A DNA stretch of 64,000 nucleotides from CAZEFK01 sp964511405 (GCA_964511405.1 CAZEFK010000004.1:7488-71487), one strand, 5' to 3'. Positions 33,119 to 41,767 are shown, counted from the stretch's first letter. Notes: generated from the letters alone by a model not told the origin. Numbers and translations: made by a program.

Positions 33119-33961
33119 ATGAACACTTTTAAAGTTGCTGCCATTGCACTTGGCTTCGCAAGTCTACCCACTTGGTGTTTCGCGCAGACGCCGACGTGGA
33201 CATGCGGAACGGACACCCTTTGTAAAGTCAAGGTGGCCGGTGTCCTCAAGATCGGCACGAAGGACGACTACCGGCCCTGGTCCTACCGAGATGCCGATGG
33301 CAGTTTCAAAGGCATGGAGGTGGATGTCGGCAACAAGATCGCCGAGGCCCTGGGCGTCAAGGCCGAGTACGTCAAGGTCAACTCCGCCAATCGCTTCGAA
33401 TTCCTCCGCCAAGGTCAGATCGATCTGATGATCGCCTCGGCGTCCGACACGGCCGAGCGGCGGAAGATCGTGGCGTTCGTCCATCCGAACTATTATTCGT
33501 CGGGCTATTCGGTGCTGTTGCCGAAAGCAGTGACCGCCACGCAGTGGAGCCAGATCTCCGGTCAGACGATCTGCTCCGTCCAGGGTGCCTGGTACAACAA
33601 GCCGGCCCAGGAACAATTCAATATCAAGGTCCTCGCCTTCCCCGGCACGGCCGAGACGGAAGCGGCGATGGCGCAAGGGCGCTGCATCGGCCTGCTCGAG
33701 GACGACAACCAGCTCAACGCCCGTCTGGCCGACCCTAAATGGGCGGGCTACCAGATGCCGCTGCCGATCCAGGCCGACACGCCGTGGGGCATGGCCGTGC
33801 GCCAGGAGGATCAGTTCGCGCCGTTCGGATATTTCGTCGCCGGCATCATCAGTGAGATGCACCGGAACGGTACCTTCCTGGCCGTGGAAAAAGGCAACGG
33901 AATCAAGAACTCCGCCTACCTTATCAAGATGCACGAGGCGCTGAAAGATCATATCGACTGA
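33119..33961 (+). CDS. Polar amino-acid ABC transporter substrate-binding protein (family 3)
   Basis: 280 residues with an N-terminal signal (cleavage after 'WCFA', about residue 22). The mature domain has 'LKIGTKDDYRPWSYRDADG', 'GMEVDVGNKIAEALGV' and 'GQIDLMIASASDTAERRKIV', the standard family-3 ligand cleft. Two Cys near the mature N-terminus ('CGTDTLC') may form a disulfide. Local base composition is clearly less GC-rich than most of the window. It heads the SBP-permease-permease-ATPase operon and would supply amino acids to the adjacent aspartase and sarcosine-oxidase-like enzymes. Confidence 0.92.
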   Translation: MNTFKVAAIALGFASLPTWCFAQTPTWTCGTDTLCKVKVAGVLKIGTKDDYRPWSYRDADGSFKGMEVDVGNKIAEALGVKAEYVKVNSANRFEFLRQGQIDLMIASASDTAERRKIVAFVHPNYYSSGYSVLLPKAVTATQWSQISGQTICSVQGAWYNKPAQEQFNIKVLAFPGTAETEAAMAQGRCIGLLEDDNQLNARLADPKWAGYQMPLPIQADTPWGMAVRQEDQFAPFGYFVAGIISEMHRNGTFLAVEKGNGIKNSAYLIKMHEALKDHID

Positions 33962-33976
33962 TCCTTGCGCGGCCAA

Positions 33977-34001
33977 TGTCCGACGCACAAAGCGTCGGAC
34001 A
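33977..34001 (+). promoter_or_regulatory. 10-bp perfect hairpin between binding-protein and permease genes
   Basis: TGTCCGACGC and GCGTCGGACA pair perfectly around the loop ACAAA, 15 bases after the binding-protein stop. No T-run follows, so it is not a simple terminator. Hairpins here often protect the abundant binding-protein mRNA or lower expression of the permease genes. The earliest in-frame ATG of the permease (33976) would lie inside the stem, an argument for a later start. Confidence 0.75.
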
Positions 34002-34017
34002 CAGGATGGGGTCGGTG

Positions 34018-34776
34018 ATGCTCGCTCATATTCAGAACTTTTTCCGCGGACTTTCAGCCTCCGGAATTAACCTGACGATCTTCTATGACGCCTTCGACTT
34101 CGATCGTTTCGTCGAGGGGCTCGGCAATACGCTTCTGCTGATCTGCCTATGTGCGCTCGGCTCGATCCTGATCGGCGCCGCTGGTGCCGCCATCCTCTCC
34201 CTTAGCAAGGGACCGGCCGCCGCGCTCGTCCGAGCCTACGTCGCCTTGTTTCGAAATACACCGCTCCTCGTGCAGATGTATTTCTTCTACTTCGCGATCG
34301 GCAGCATCATGCCGGTCACGCACAACGCCATCGGCCTGCCGCAGCCGCTGCTCGGCAGCTTCAGCTGGGCGGTCATTTCGCTGTCGCTCTATTCCGGCGC
34401 CTTCAATGTCGAAACCTTCCGCGCCGGGATCGGGGCCGTCCATAATTCCTACGAAGAAGCCGCGCTGGCCTTGGGATACAATCGCTACCAGGCGTTTCTG
34501 TCCGTCACCGCACCGTTGGCGCTGCGCTTCTCCTTCGCCTCGTTGGCCAACAATCTGGTCGATCTGACCAAGTCGACCACCGTCGCCTACGCCGTCGGCG
34601 TGGTCGATCTGCTCTATGTTTCCAACCAGATTTGGTCCGATTCACTCAACACATTTGAAATGATGAACATGATGCTCCTGGTCTACCTGTTCCTGACCGG
34701 GGTGGTGGTCTACATCATCGGCCGCGTCGAGGCGGCGATGCGCTTGCCAGGGTTCGGTCAAGGCGGCGCCCGATGA
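34018..34776 (+). CDS. Amino-acid ABC transporter permease (HisM/GlnP family), first copy
   Basis: 252 residues from the ATG at 34018 (GGGG six bases upstream); in-frame ATGs at 34006 and 33976 are alternatives, the last being inside the hairpin. Membrane segments include 'LLLICLCALGSILIGAAGAA'. The HisM/GlnP family motifs 'VALFRNTPLLVQMYFFYF', 'SGAFNVETFRAGIGAV' and the EAA loop 'EEAALALGYNRYQAFLSVTA' are clear. Stretches here fall to 25 G+C in 60 bases (34621-34680). It pairs with the next permease as a heterodimer. Confidence 0.9.
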   Translation: MLAHIQNFFRGLSASGINLTIFYDAFDFDRFVEGLGNTLLLICLCALGSILIGAAGAAILSLSKGPAAALVRAYVALFRNTPLLVQMYFFYFAIGSIMPVTHNAIGLPQPLLGSFSWAVISLSLYSGAFNVETFRAGIGAVHNSYEEAALALGYNRYQAFLSVTAPLALRFSFASLANNLVDLTKSTTVAYAVGVVDLLYVSNQIWSDSLNTFEMMNMMLLVYLFLTGVVVYIIGRVEAAMRLPGFGQGGAR

Positions 34777-35459
34777 GCGGGATCGGGCTATTCGGCCGCG
34801 TCTTCGAGTGGATGCCCTTCGTCCTGCAGGGCTTTGGGCTCAACGTCCTGATGAGCTTGGTCGCCATCGCCCTGGGTACCCTGGTGGGCACCTTCCTCGG
34901 CTTCGGGCAACTGTCGCCCGCCACTCTGGTCAGCAGGCCATCGAGAGCGGCAACCCAACTGTTCCGCAACGCGCCCTGGCTCGTCCTTCTATTCTACTGC
35001 ATCTTCCTGGTGCCTTATCAGTTTCAGCTCGGCGGCATCGAGATCGTGTTGCCGAGCTGGCTCCGGGCGACGATCGGCTTCACCTTCCCGGTGGCGGCGA
35101 ACTTTTCGGAGATCGTGCGCGGCAGCGTGAACTCGGTCCCGCGGGGACAATGGGAAGCCGCCGAGGCCTTGGGCTATCGCCGCAGGGCGACCCTGTTCCG
35201 CATCATCCTGCCGCAATGCGTCACCCGGATGATCCCGCCTTGGATGAACCTCTATGCGCTTCTGCTGACGGCGACGCCGCTATCCGTGATCGTCGGGGTC
35301 GAGGAGGCCTTGGGCCGAACGCAGGCCGCGGTCCAGGCCCAAGCGGATTCGCGTATGCTTATCCCGATGTATGTGACGCTGCTCGGGATGTTCTTTCTCT
35401 ACACTTGGCCAATCAATCGCCTGTCGCTGGCGCTTGAGCGGCGGTTCGGGACGAAGTGA
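34773..35459 (+). CDS. Amino-acid ABC transporter permease (HisM/GlnP family), second copy
   Basis: 228 residues. It overlaps the first permease by 4 bases (ATGA). Family motifs are 'TQLFRNAPWLVLLFYCIFLV', 'NFSEIVRGSVNSVPRGQWEA' and 'ALGYRRRATLFRIILPQ'. Membrane spans begin at 'FGLNVLMSLVAIALGTLVG'. Together with the first permease it forms the polar amino-acid import channel. Confidence 0.9.
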   Translation: MSGIGLFGRVFEWMPFVLQGFGLNVLMSLVAIALGTLVGTFLGFGQLSPATLVSRPSRAATQLFRNAPWLVLLFYCIFLVPYQFQLGGIEIVLPSWLRATIGFTFPVAANFSEIVRGSVNSVPRGQWEAAEALGYRRRATLFRIILPQCVTRMIPPWMNLYALLLTATPLSVIVGVEEALGRTQAAVQAQADSRMLIPMYVTLLGMFFLYTWPINRLSLALERRFGTK

Positions 35460-35466
35460 GCGCAAC

Positions 35467-36216
35467 ATGACCCTGTCACCAGCCGCCGCGCCATTGATCT
35501 CGTTGCGCGGGGTCCGCAAGTCTTTCGGCAATTTGGAAGTCCTTCGCGGCATCGACATGGATATCCGCAAGGGCGAGGTCGTGGCGGTCATCGGCCCTTC
35601 GGGCTCGGGAAAGTCGACGATCCTCCGCACGATCAACGGCTTGACGCCGATCAACGCGGGCACGGTCCAGGTCGGCGAGATCCTGGTCAACGATCCGAAG
35701 CTCGACAAGGTCAAGCTCCGGCACCGCGTCGGCATGGTGTTCCAGCAGTACAATCTGTTTCCGCATCGGACGGTCCTGCAGAATGTCGCCATGGCGCCGA
35801 TCGACGTCCTGAAGCAGCCCCGCGCCGTGGTCGAGGAGCGTGCGCGCCGGCTGCTCGCCGACATGCGGCTGCCGGAAAAGGCCGACGCGTATCCTGGAGA
35901 ATTGTCGGGCGGGCAGCAGCAGCGTGTCGCGATCGCGCGCGCGCTCTGCATGGAACCGGAGGTGATTCTGTTCGACGAGGTCACCGCTGCCCTCGACCCG
36001 GAAATGGTCAAAGAGGTGCTGGCCGCTGTCCGGAAGGTCGCCGAGGACGGGATGACCTGCATCCTCGTCACCCACGAGATGGGCTTCGCCCGCGAGGCCG
36101 CCGACCATGTCTATTTCACCGACAAGGGTGTGATCGTCGAACACGCGCCGCCAAAGGAATTCTTTGCGCAGGCCAGCGACCCGCGCACCCGGGAATTCCT
36201 GTCCAAGGTTCTTTGA
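35467..36216 (+). CDS. Amino-acid ABC transporter ATP-binding protein (GlnQ/HisP type)
   Basis: 249 residues. Walker A is 'GPSGSGKST' near residue 43, the Q-loop is 'VFQQYNLFPHRTVLQNV', the signature is 'LSGGQQQR', Walker B is 'VILFDEVTAALDPEM' (Glu followed by Val, as in the polar amino-acid group) and the H-loop is 'VTHEM'. It starts 7 bases after the permease stop and closes the operon. It belongs to the lower-GC block with the sarcosine-oxidase genes. Confidence 0.94.
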   Translation: MTLSPAAAPLISLRGVRKSFGNLEVLRGIDMDIRKGEVVAVIGPSGSGKSTILRTINGLTPINAGTVQVGEILVNDPKLDKVKLRHRVGMVFQQYNLFPHRTVLQNVAMAPIDVLKQPRAVVEERARRLLADMRLPEKADAYPGELSGGQQQRVAIARALCMEPEVILFDEVTAALDPEMVKEVLAAVRKVAEDGMTCILVTHEMGFAREAADHVYFTDKGVIVEHAPPKEFFAQASDPRTREFLSKVL

Positions 36217-36545
36217 CCGCGCTGGTCACCGACCGAACCGCGTTCGCCCGACCCCTGTAGGACCGTGTCGGTGCGCCGGTGCGAATGGATCGCCGGCGTC
36301 GGATCGCCGCCGAGCCGGCGCCGATCACACTCCAAGCGGCACCGATGCCCTGCCTCTCCGCTCCTGGGGGGCGGGGAGAGCCTCCCCGTGCCACTATCAT
36401 AAAAAATCCGTTGCGCCCGCTCCATAGGCAGGTTCCAATGCGATTGTCTTATTATTTGGCCGCCTGACGCGGCCAGATGAGGATGGCGCAGGCGGCAGAA
36501 CCGGCGCCGCTGCACGCGCGGGGCAACTGCACTGGGGAGGAGTAC
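36217..36545. other. Intergenic region before the sugar ABC operon
   Basis: 329 bases without a convincing gene. It contains a GC-rich stretch with a weak CTCTCCGC/GGGGAGAG repeat around 36354-36380, then an AT-richer zone (36397-36456) that probably holds the ytfQ promoter. A perfect 7-bp inverted repeat follows at 36457-36475 (TGGCCGC-ctgac-GCGGCCA), a possible operator about 70 bases before the ytfQ start. No T-rich terminator was found. The region also marks the end of the lower-GC block. Confidence 0.6.
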
Positions 36546-37496
36546 ATGCGGACAGGGATGTGGTTCGGCGCGGCAGTGGTCGCGGCCGGCATGATGGCGG
36601 CGGCGTCTTCGGCGTCGGCGCTGACGATCGGCTTCAGCCAGGTCGGCTCGGAGAGCGACTGGCGCACGGCCTTCTCGGCCGACATGAAGGCCGAGGCCCA
36701 GAAGGAGGGCATCGATCTCAAATTCTCCGACGCCCAGCAGAAGGAAGAGAACCAGCTGAAGGCGGTGCGCTCGTTCATCGCCCAGAAGGTCGACGCGATC
36801 ATCATCGCGCCTGTCGTGGTGACGGGCTGGGATCAGGTGCTGAAGGAAGCCCAGGCCGCCAAGATCCCGGTGTTCATCGCCGACCGCGCGGTCGAGGCCG
36901 ATCCGTCGCTGTTCGTCGCCCGGGTCGCCGCCGACTTCAACCTGGAAGGCCGGCTGGCCGGCGCCTGGCTGGCGCAGGCCAGCAAGGGCAATTGCAACGT
37001 CGTCGAGCTGCAGGGCACGGTCGGCTCGGCACCCGCGATCGAGCGCAAGAAGGGCTTCGAAGCGGTCGCCGCGCAGTTCCCGGGCATCAAGATCGTCAAG
37101 TCGCAGAGCGGCGACTTCACGACCTCCGGCGGCAAGGAGGTGATGGAGAGCTTCATCAAGGCGACCGACGGGCTGAAGGGCATCTGTGCGGTGTGGGCGC
37201 ACAACGACAACATGATCCTGGGCGCCATCCAGGCGATGAAGGAAGCCGGGCTGCACCCGGGCAAGGACGTGCTGATGGTGTCGGTCGACGGCGTGCCGGA
37301 TATCTTCAAGGCCATGCTGGCCGGCGAAAGCAACGCCTCGGTCGAGCTGCGCTCCGACATCGGCAAGGACATCTACTCGGTGGTGAAAGGCTATCTCGGC
37401 GGCAAGCACGACTATCCCAAGTGGGTCGTGATCCCGAGCGACCTGCACACCCCGGCCGATGCCGCCGCGGTGCTGAAGCGCAAGGGCGGCGCCTGA
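36546..37496 (+). CDS. ytfQ: Sugar ABC transporter substrate-binding protein, YtfQ-like
   Basis: 316 residues with a cleavable signal ('AAVVAAGMMAAASSASA', about residue 26). The mature protein starts 'LTIGFSQVGSESDWRTAFSA', the hallmark of YtfQ galactofuranose-binding proteins. 'VDAIIIAPVVVTGWDQVLKE' and 'ICAVWAHNDNMILGAIQAMK' line the hinge and cleft. GGGGAGGAG at 36534-36542 is an excellent ribosome-binding site. It is followed by an ATPase and two permeases in the ytfQRT-yjfF order, so uptake of galactofuranose or a similar sugar is likely. Confidence 0.88.
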   Translation: MRTGMWFGAAVVAAGMMAAASSASALTIGFSQVGSESDWRTAFSADMKAEAQKEGIDLKFSDAQQKEENQLKAVRSFIAQKVDAIIIAPVVVTGWDQVLKEAQAAKIPVFIADRAVEADPSLFVARVAADFNLEGRLAGAWLAQASKGNCNVVELQGTVGSAPAIERKKGFEAVAAQFPGIKIVKSQSGDFTTSGGKEVMESFIKATDGLKGICAVWAHNDNMILGAIQAMKEAGLHPGKDVLMVSVDGVPDIFKAMLAGESNASVELRSDIGKDIYSVVKGYLGGKHDYPKWVVIPSDLHTPADAAAVLKRKGGA

Positions 37497-37526
37497 GCCG
37501 GCGCCGCTGAGCGGGAGAGCGGTCCC

Positions 37527-39029
37527 ATGGCCCCGGTCGCGCGTATCGAGCTTCGCGGCATCGTGAAGCGCTTCCCGGGCGCCCGGGCGCTCGACGGCGT
37601 GGACTTCCGCCTGGATCCCGGCGAGGTCCACGCCCTGCTCGGCGAGAACGGCGCGGGCAAGTCGACTCTGGTCAAGATCATGACCGGGGCGCTGGCCCGC
37701 GACGCCGGCGACATCCTCCTGGACGGCCGGCCGGTCGAGATCGGCAGCCCGGCCGCGGCCCAGGCCCTGGGCATCAGCACCGTCTATCAGGAGGTCAACC
37801 TGGTGCCGACGCTGTCGGTGGCCAAGAACCTGACCCTGGAGCGGCAGCCGCGGCGGTTCGGGCTGGTGTCGTGGCGCGCGGCGCGGGCCGAGGCGTGCAC
37901 GGCGTTGGCTCGCCTCGACCTCGACCTCGACGTCGAGCGGCCGCTCGGGTCGTACTCGATCGCGGTCCAGCAGCTGATCGCGATCGCCCGGGCGCTGCGC
38001 CCCGACACGCGGGTGCTGGTGCTCGACGAGCCGACCGCCAGCCTCGACGCCCGCGAGGTCGAGCTGCTGTTCGGCATCCTGCGCTCGCTGCGCGCGGAAG
38101 GCATCGCGATCGTCTTCATCAGCCATTTCATCGACCAAGTCTATGCGATCAGCGACCGGGTCACGGTGCTGCGCAACGGTCGGCTGGTCGGCACCGAGGC
38201 CGCCGCCGCCCTGCCGCAGCTCAAGCTGATCTCGATGATGCTGGGGCGCGAGCTGGGCGCCGAAGTCACCGACGCCCATGCGCCGCCCACCGCACCGCCA
38301 GCCGGACCGCCGCTGCTGGTCGCCGAGGGCGTCGGCCGGCGCCGCTACATGGCGCCCTTCGACCTTACCCTGCGCGCGGGCGAGGTGGTCGGCTTGGCCG
38401 GGCTGCTGGGCGCCGGGCGCACCGAGACGGCGTCGCTGCTGTTCGGCGCCGCCGCGGCCGACAGCGGCCGCATCCTGGTCGACGGCCGGCCCGTGACGCT
38501 CAAGGCGCCGCGCCGGGCGATCCGCCTGGGCTTCGGCTTCTGCCCCGAGGACCGCAAGCGCGAAGGCCTGGTCCCGGAGCTGACCGTGCGCGAGAACATC
38601 GTGCTGGCGCTGCAGACCAAGCGCGGCTGGCTGGCCCGGGTGCCGCGCGCCGAGCAGCGGCGCCTGGCCGACGAGATGATCCAGGCGCTGGCCATTGCCA
38701 CGCCGGATGCCGAGAAGCCGGTCGGGCAGCTGTCGGGCGGCAACCAGCAGAAGGTGATCCTGGCGCGCTGGCTGGTGTCGCAGCCGCGCCTGCTGATCCT
38801 GGACGAACCGACCCGCGGCATCGACGTCGGCGCCCATGCCCAGCTGGTCGCCCTGATCCGCCGCCTGTGCCAGGACGGCCTGGCCCTGCTTGTGGCATCC
38901 TCTGAGTTGGACGAAATCGTCGCGGTCAGCCATCGGGTCGCCGTGCTGCGCGATCGGCGCAAGGTGGCCGAGCTGGCCGGGGCCGACATCAATCGCGAGA
39001 CCATCATCGAAACGATCGCCGCCGCATGA
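37527..39029 (+). CDS. ytfR: Sugar ABC transporter ATP-binding protein, YtfR-like
   Basis: 500-residue tandem ATPase of the CUT2 family. Domain 1 has Walker A 'GENGAGKST' (about 37-45) and Walker B 'VLVLDEPTASLD'. Domain 2 has the degenerate loop 'GLLGAGRTE' (about 293-301), the signature 'LSGGNQQK' and 'LLILDEPTRGIDVGA'. In domain 1 the signature motif is weak ('YSIAVQQL'), as is usual for CUT2 proteins. It begins 30 bases after ytfQ and overlaps ytfT by 4 bases. Confidence 0.92.
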   Translation: MAPVARIELRGIVKRFPGARALDGVDFRLDPGEVHALLGENGAGKSTLVKIMTGALARDAGDILLDGRPVEIGSPAAAQALGISTVYQEVNLVPTLSVAKNLTLERQPRRFGLVSWRAARAEACTALARLDLDLDVERPLGSYSIAVQQLIAIARALRPDTRVLVLDEPTASLDAREVELLFGILRSLRAEGIAIVFISHFIDQVYAISDRVTVLRNGRLVGTEAAAALPQLKLISMMLGRELGAEVTDAHAPPTAPPAGPPLLVAEGVGRRRYMAPFDLTLRAGEVVGLAGLLGAGRTETASLLFGAAAADSGRILVDGRPVTLKAPRRAIRLGFGFCPEDRKREGLVPELTVRENIVLALQTKRGWLARVPRAEQRRLADEMIQALAIATPDAEKPVGQLSGGNQQKVILARWLVSQPRLLILDEPTRGIDVGAHAQLVALIRRLCQDGLALLVASSELDEIVAVSHRVAVLRDRRKVAELAGADINRETIIETIAAA

Positions 39030-40057
39030 GCGCCCGTCCCCTTGACACGCCGCCGGCGCCGCCGCCCCGCCTGGGCTCCCTGTCCGGCCGCCAGGCCTTG
39101 TGGCCGCTGCTGGCCTTGGCCCTGATCCTGGCCGTCGACGGCGTGCTGGCGCCGGGCTTCTTCTCGGTGCGCATCGTCGAGGGCCGGCTCTATGGCAGCC
39201 TGATCGACGTGCTCTACCGCGGCACGCCGATCGCCCTGGTGGCGCTGGGCATGGCCGTGGTCATCGGCACCAAGGGCATCGACCTGTCGGTCGGCGCCGT
39301 GATCGCGATCGCCGGCGCGGTCATGACCGACCTCATTCATCGCGACCTGTCGCCGCCGCTGATCCTGGCGCTGACGCTCGGCACCGGCCTCGCCTGCGGC
39401 CTGTGGAACGGCCTGCTGGTGGCGTTCCTGGACATCCAGCCGATCATCGCGACGCTGGTGCTGATGGTCGCCGGGCGCGGCATCGGCCAGATGATCAATG
39501 CCGGCCGGATCGTCACCTTCCGCAGCGACTTCTTCTCGGCCATCAGCACCGGGCAGCTCGCCACCGTGCCGTCGCGCATCCTGATCGCCGCCGGCCTGTT
39601 CGGCCTGCTGTGGCTGCTGATGCGGCGCACGGCGCTGGGCCTGTTCGTCGAATCGGTGGGCGGCAACGCCCGGGCGGCGGCGCTGGCCGGTGTCGAGGCC
39701 CGCCTGGTCACGCTCGCCGCCTATTGCCTGTCGGGCCTGATGGCGGCCATGGCCGGCGTGCTGATCAGCGCCGACATCCGCGGCTCCGATGCCAACAATG
39801 CCGGGCTGTGGATCGAGCTCGACGCGATCCTGGCGGTGGTGCTGGGCGGCGCCTCGCTGGCCGGCGGCCGGATCTATCTGGGCCTGACCCTGGTCGGTGT
39901 GCTGATCATCCAGAGCCTGACCACCTCGATCCTGGTGACCGGGTTGCCGCCGCAATACAACCTGATCGTCAAGGCGCTGGTGGTGCTGACGGCGCTGCTG
40001 CTGCAGTCGCAGCGCCTGCGCGCCGCCATCGCCGGCCGGCTGCGGAGGGGCGCATGA
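39026..40057 (+). CDS. ytfT: Sugar ABC transporter permease, YtfT-like
   Basis: 343-residue CUT2 permease of the RbsC/AraH type with about eight to ten membrane segments. 'KGIDLSVGAVIAIAGAVM' is the conserved family motif and 'SVGGNARAAALAGVE' the ATPase-contact loop. The N-terminal 25 residues are Pro-rich and cytoplasmic. Overlaps of 4 bases with ytfR and yjfF indicate strict cotranslation. Confidence 0.92.
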   Translation: MSARPLDTPPAPPPRLGSLSGRQALWPLLALALILAVDGVLAPGFFSVRIVEGRLYGSLIDVLYRGTPIALVALGMAVVIGTKGIDLSVGAVIAIAGAVMTDLIHRDLSPPLILALTLGTGLACGLWNGLLVAFLDIQPIIATLVLMVAGRGIGQMINAGRIVTFRSDFFSAISTGQLATVPSRILIAAGLFGLLWLLMRRTALGLFVESVGGNARAAALAGVEARLVTLAAYCLSGLMAAMAGVLISADIRGSDANNAGLWIELDAILAVVLGGASLAGGRIYLGLTLVGVLIIQSLTTSILVTGLPPQYNLIVKALVVLTALLLQSQRLRAAIAGRLRRGA

Positions 40058-41019
40058 AGGAACGGTTCGCGCCGCTGACCGCGACGATCCTGGTCTTCGC
40101 GCTGCTGTGCCTGGGCGGTGCCCTGCACTTCAACCACTTCTTCACGCCGCTGGTGTTCTCGGACCTCCTGACCGACAACGCCTTCGTGATCGTCGCGGCG
40201 ATCGGCGCCACCTTCGTGATCCTGTCGGGCGGCATCGACCTGTCGGTGGGCTCGATGATCGGCTTCGTCGGCGTGGTCATGGCCCAGCTGGTGACCAACC
40301 TGGGCTGGCATCCGCTGGCCGCCGCGGCCGTGCTGATCGCCTTCGGCGTGCTGCTGGGCGCCGGCATCGGCTTCGTCATCGAGGCCTGCGACATCCAGCC
40401 CTTCATCATCACCCTGGCCGCCATGTTCCTGCTGCGCGGCCTGTGCTTCGTGGTCAGCCTCGACTCGGTGGCGGTCAGCCATCCCTTCGTCGACGCCTTT
40501 GCCGGCTGGGCGATCCCGCTGCCGGGCGAGGGCAAGCTGTCGAGCTCGGCATGCGTAATGCTGGCGGTGCTGGCGGCGGCGATCGTGATCGCCCATTTCA
40601 CGCGGCTCGGCACCAACATCTACGCCATCGGCGGCGACCGCACCTCGGCGGCCCTGATGGGCGTGCCGATCCGCCGGACCACGGTCCGCATCTATGCGCT
40701 CTCGGGCTTCTACAGCGCCCTCGCCGGCGTGGTCTATGCGCTCTACACCGCGTCAGGCTATCCGCTGGCCGCGGTCGGCACCGAGCTCGACGCCATCGCC
40801 GCCGTCGTGATCGGCGGCACGCTGCTGACCGGCGGCGTCGGGCTGATCATCGGCACCCTGTTCGGCGGCCTGATCCAGGGCGTGATCCAGACCCTGATCT
40901 CGTTCGACGGCACGCTCGACAGCTGGTGGACCAAGATCGTCATCGGCGTGCTGCTGTTCCTGTTCATCGCGCTGCAGCGCGGCATCACGCGCTCGGTGGG
41001 GGTGCGCGCGGCGGCATAG
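40054..41019 (+). CDS. yjfF: Sugar ABC transporter permease, YjfF-like
   Basis: 321-residue CUT2 permease. It has the repeated family motif 'SGGIDLSVGSMIGFVGVVMA' and the loop 'AIGGDRTSAALMGVPIRRT'. It starts at the ATG overlapping the ytfT stop and closes the importer operon. YtfT and YjfF normally form the heterodimeric channel for galactofuranose. The next gene, an antitoxin-like protein, is convergent 11 bases away. Confidence 0.92.
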   Translation: MKERFAPLTATILVFALLCLGGALHFNHFFTPLVFSDLLTDNAFVIVAAIGATFVILSGGIDLSVGSMIGFVGVVMAQLVTNLGWHPLAAAAVLIAFGVLLGAGIGFVIEACDIQPFIITLAAMFLLRGLCFVVSLDSVAVSHPFVDAFAGWAIPLPGEGKLSSSACVMLAVLAAAIVIAHFTRLGTNIYAIGGDRTSAALMGVPIRRTTVRIYALSGFYSALAGVVYALYTASGYPLAAVGTELDAIAAVVIGGTLLTGGVGLIIGTLFGGLIQGVIQTLISFDGTLDSWWTKIVIGVLLFLFIALQRGITRSVGVRAAA

Positions 41020-41030
41020 CTGGGGCGCCG

Positions 41031-41279
41031 TCAGGTGGTCCTGGGCGCCTGGATGGGCTCAGAGGCATTCCGGTCCTCCGCGGGCGAATCGTCCGGCTCG
41101 TCGAACTGCGGCAGAGCGCAAATGATGTCGATGACGTGCGCGAGAGTCGCTGGACGCTCGCGCAGCACGACCTCATCGCCGCGGCCGAAAATCTCTACCT
41201 CGTCGCTGTCGAACCGGAGCTCGCGTGGCAGCTGCACCGCCTGAGAGTTCCCGGACATGAACACCTTCGCGCGCGCCAT
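41031..41279 (-). CDS. AbrB/SpoVT-domain antitoxin (VapB/MazE-like), orphan
   Basis: 82 residues. The N-terminal swapped-hairpin DNA-binding domain is clear: 'AKVFMSGNSQAVQLPRELRF' then 'VEIFGRGDEVVLRE'. The C-terminal half ('PQFDEPDDSPAEDRNASE') is acidic and probably the toxin-binding tail. I chose the ATG at 41279; three codons upstream there is another. VapB-type antitoxins normally precede a PIN toxin, but the downstream 11 bases lead straight into the convergent yjfF, so no toxin gene is present. It may be a relic or an autonomous regulator. Confidence 0.8.
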   Translation of the reverse strand: MARAKVFMSGNSQAVQLPRELRFDSDEVEIFGRGDEVVLRERPATLAHVIDIICALPQFDEPDDSPAEDRNASEPIQAPRTT

Positions 41280-41296
41280 GCAGCCCATCGTATCGA

Positions 41297-41313
41297 CGTA
41301 TTATATGTATACG
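41297..41313 (-). promoter_or_regulatory. Promoter -10 and overlapping inverted repeat of the antitoxin gene
   Basis: The minus strand reads TATAAT at 41305-41300, about 20 bases before the chosen antitoxin ATG, so the transcript would be nearly leaderless. CGTAT and ATACG (41297-41301 and 41309-41313) form a 5-bp inverted repeat spanning it. AbrB-type antitoxins commonly repress themselves through such repeats. The patch is notably AT-rich. No good -35 box was seen. Confidence 0.5.
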
Positions 41314-41383
41314 CGTGGGCGATCCGTAGCCCGACGGCGGGCGGCGGCTTGCTCCCGCTGTGGCGCCATGATAGGAACAAATC

Positions 41384-41713
41384 ATGGACACGGCCGTCGG
41401 CCTCCATCCTGATCCGGTGCTGGCTCGCTTTCGTGCCGCGCTGGCTGAGCTTTATGGCGCGCGCCTGGATCGTGTGGTGCTGTTCGGTTCGCGGGCGCGC
41501 GGCGACGCTCGGCCCGACTCCGACTATGACGTGGCGGTGTTCCTGACCACGTTGCCCGACCGCTGGGCCGAGCTCGATCGCTTGGCGGACCTGCGAGTCC
41601 GCTTCCTCGACGACACCGGGGCGTTCTTCGATGCCCGGCCCTACCCCGCGGCCGCCTATGGCGAGCGGACGCCGCTGATGAGCGAGATCCGCCGCGACGG
41701 CCGGACGCTGTGA
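41384..41713 (+). CDS. Nucleotidyltransferase-domain protein (MNT type, HEPN partner missing)
   Basis: 109 residues. It is a minimal nucleotidyltransferase with 'VVLFGSRARGDARPDSDYDVAVF' read in two parts around residues 31-53: the GSRARGD helix and the DSDYD metal-binding acids. AGGAA upstream supports the ATG at 41384. MNT proteins act as antitoxins that AMPylate HEPN RNase toxins and normally overlap a HEPN gene. Here a GTG at 41710 overlaps the stop as expected and gives 'TPEVSRF', a plausible HEPN start, but the frame then loses any similarity and runs into the convergent cobW gene. Confidence 0.82.
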   Translation: MDTAVGLHPDPVLARFRAALAELYGARLDRVVLFGSRARGDARPDSDYDVAVFLTTLPDRWAELDRLADLRVRFLDDTGAFFDARPYPAAAYGERTPLMSEIRRDGRTL

Positions 41714-41767
41714 CCCCGGAGGTCAGTCGCTTCGCGGCGATCAGCGACCTGGTCGAGACTCCGCGAG

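Noticed and set aside
34147..34443. Antisense open frames and similar long shadows in GC-rich genes (for example 36111-38933 minus)
   Set aside because: Their products are low-complexity Arg/Gly/Asp-rich readings typical of antisense frames in high-GC DNA.
36354..36380. Terminator-like CTCTCC/GGAGAG repeat after the amino-acid ABC operon
   Set aside because: The stem needs a bulge and no T-run follows.
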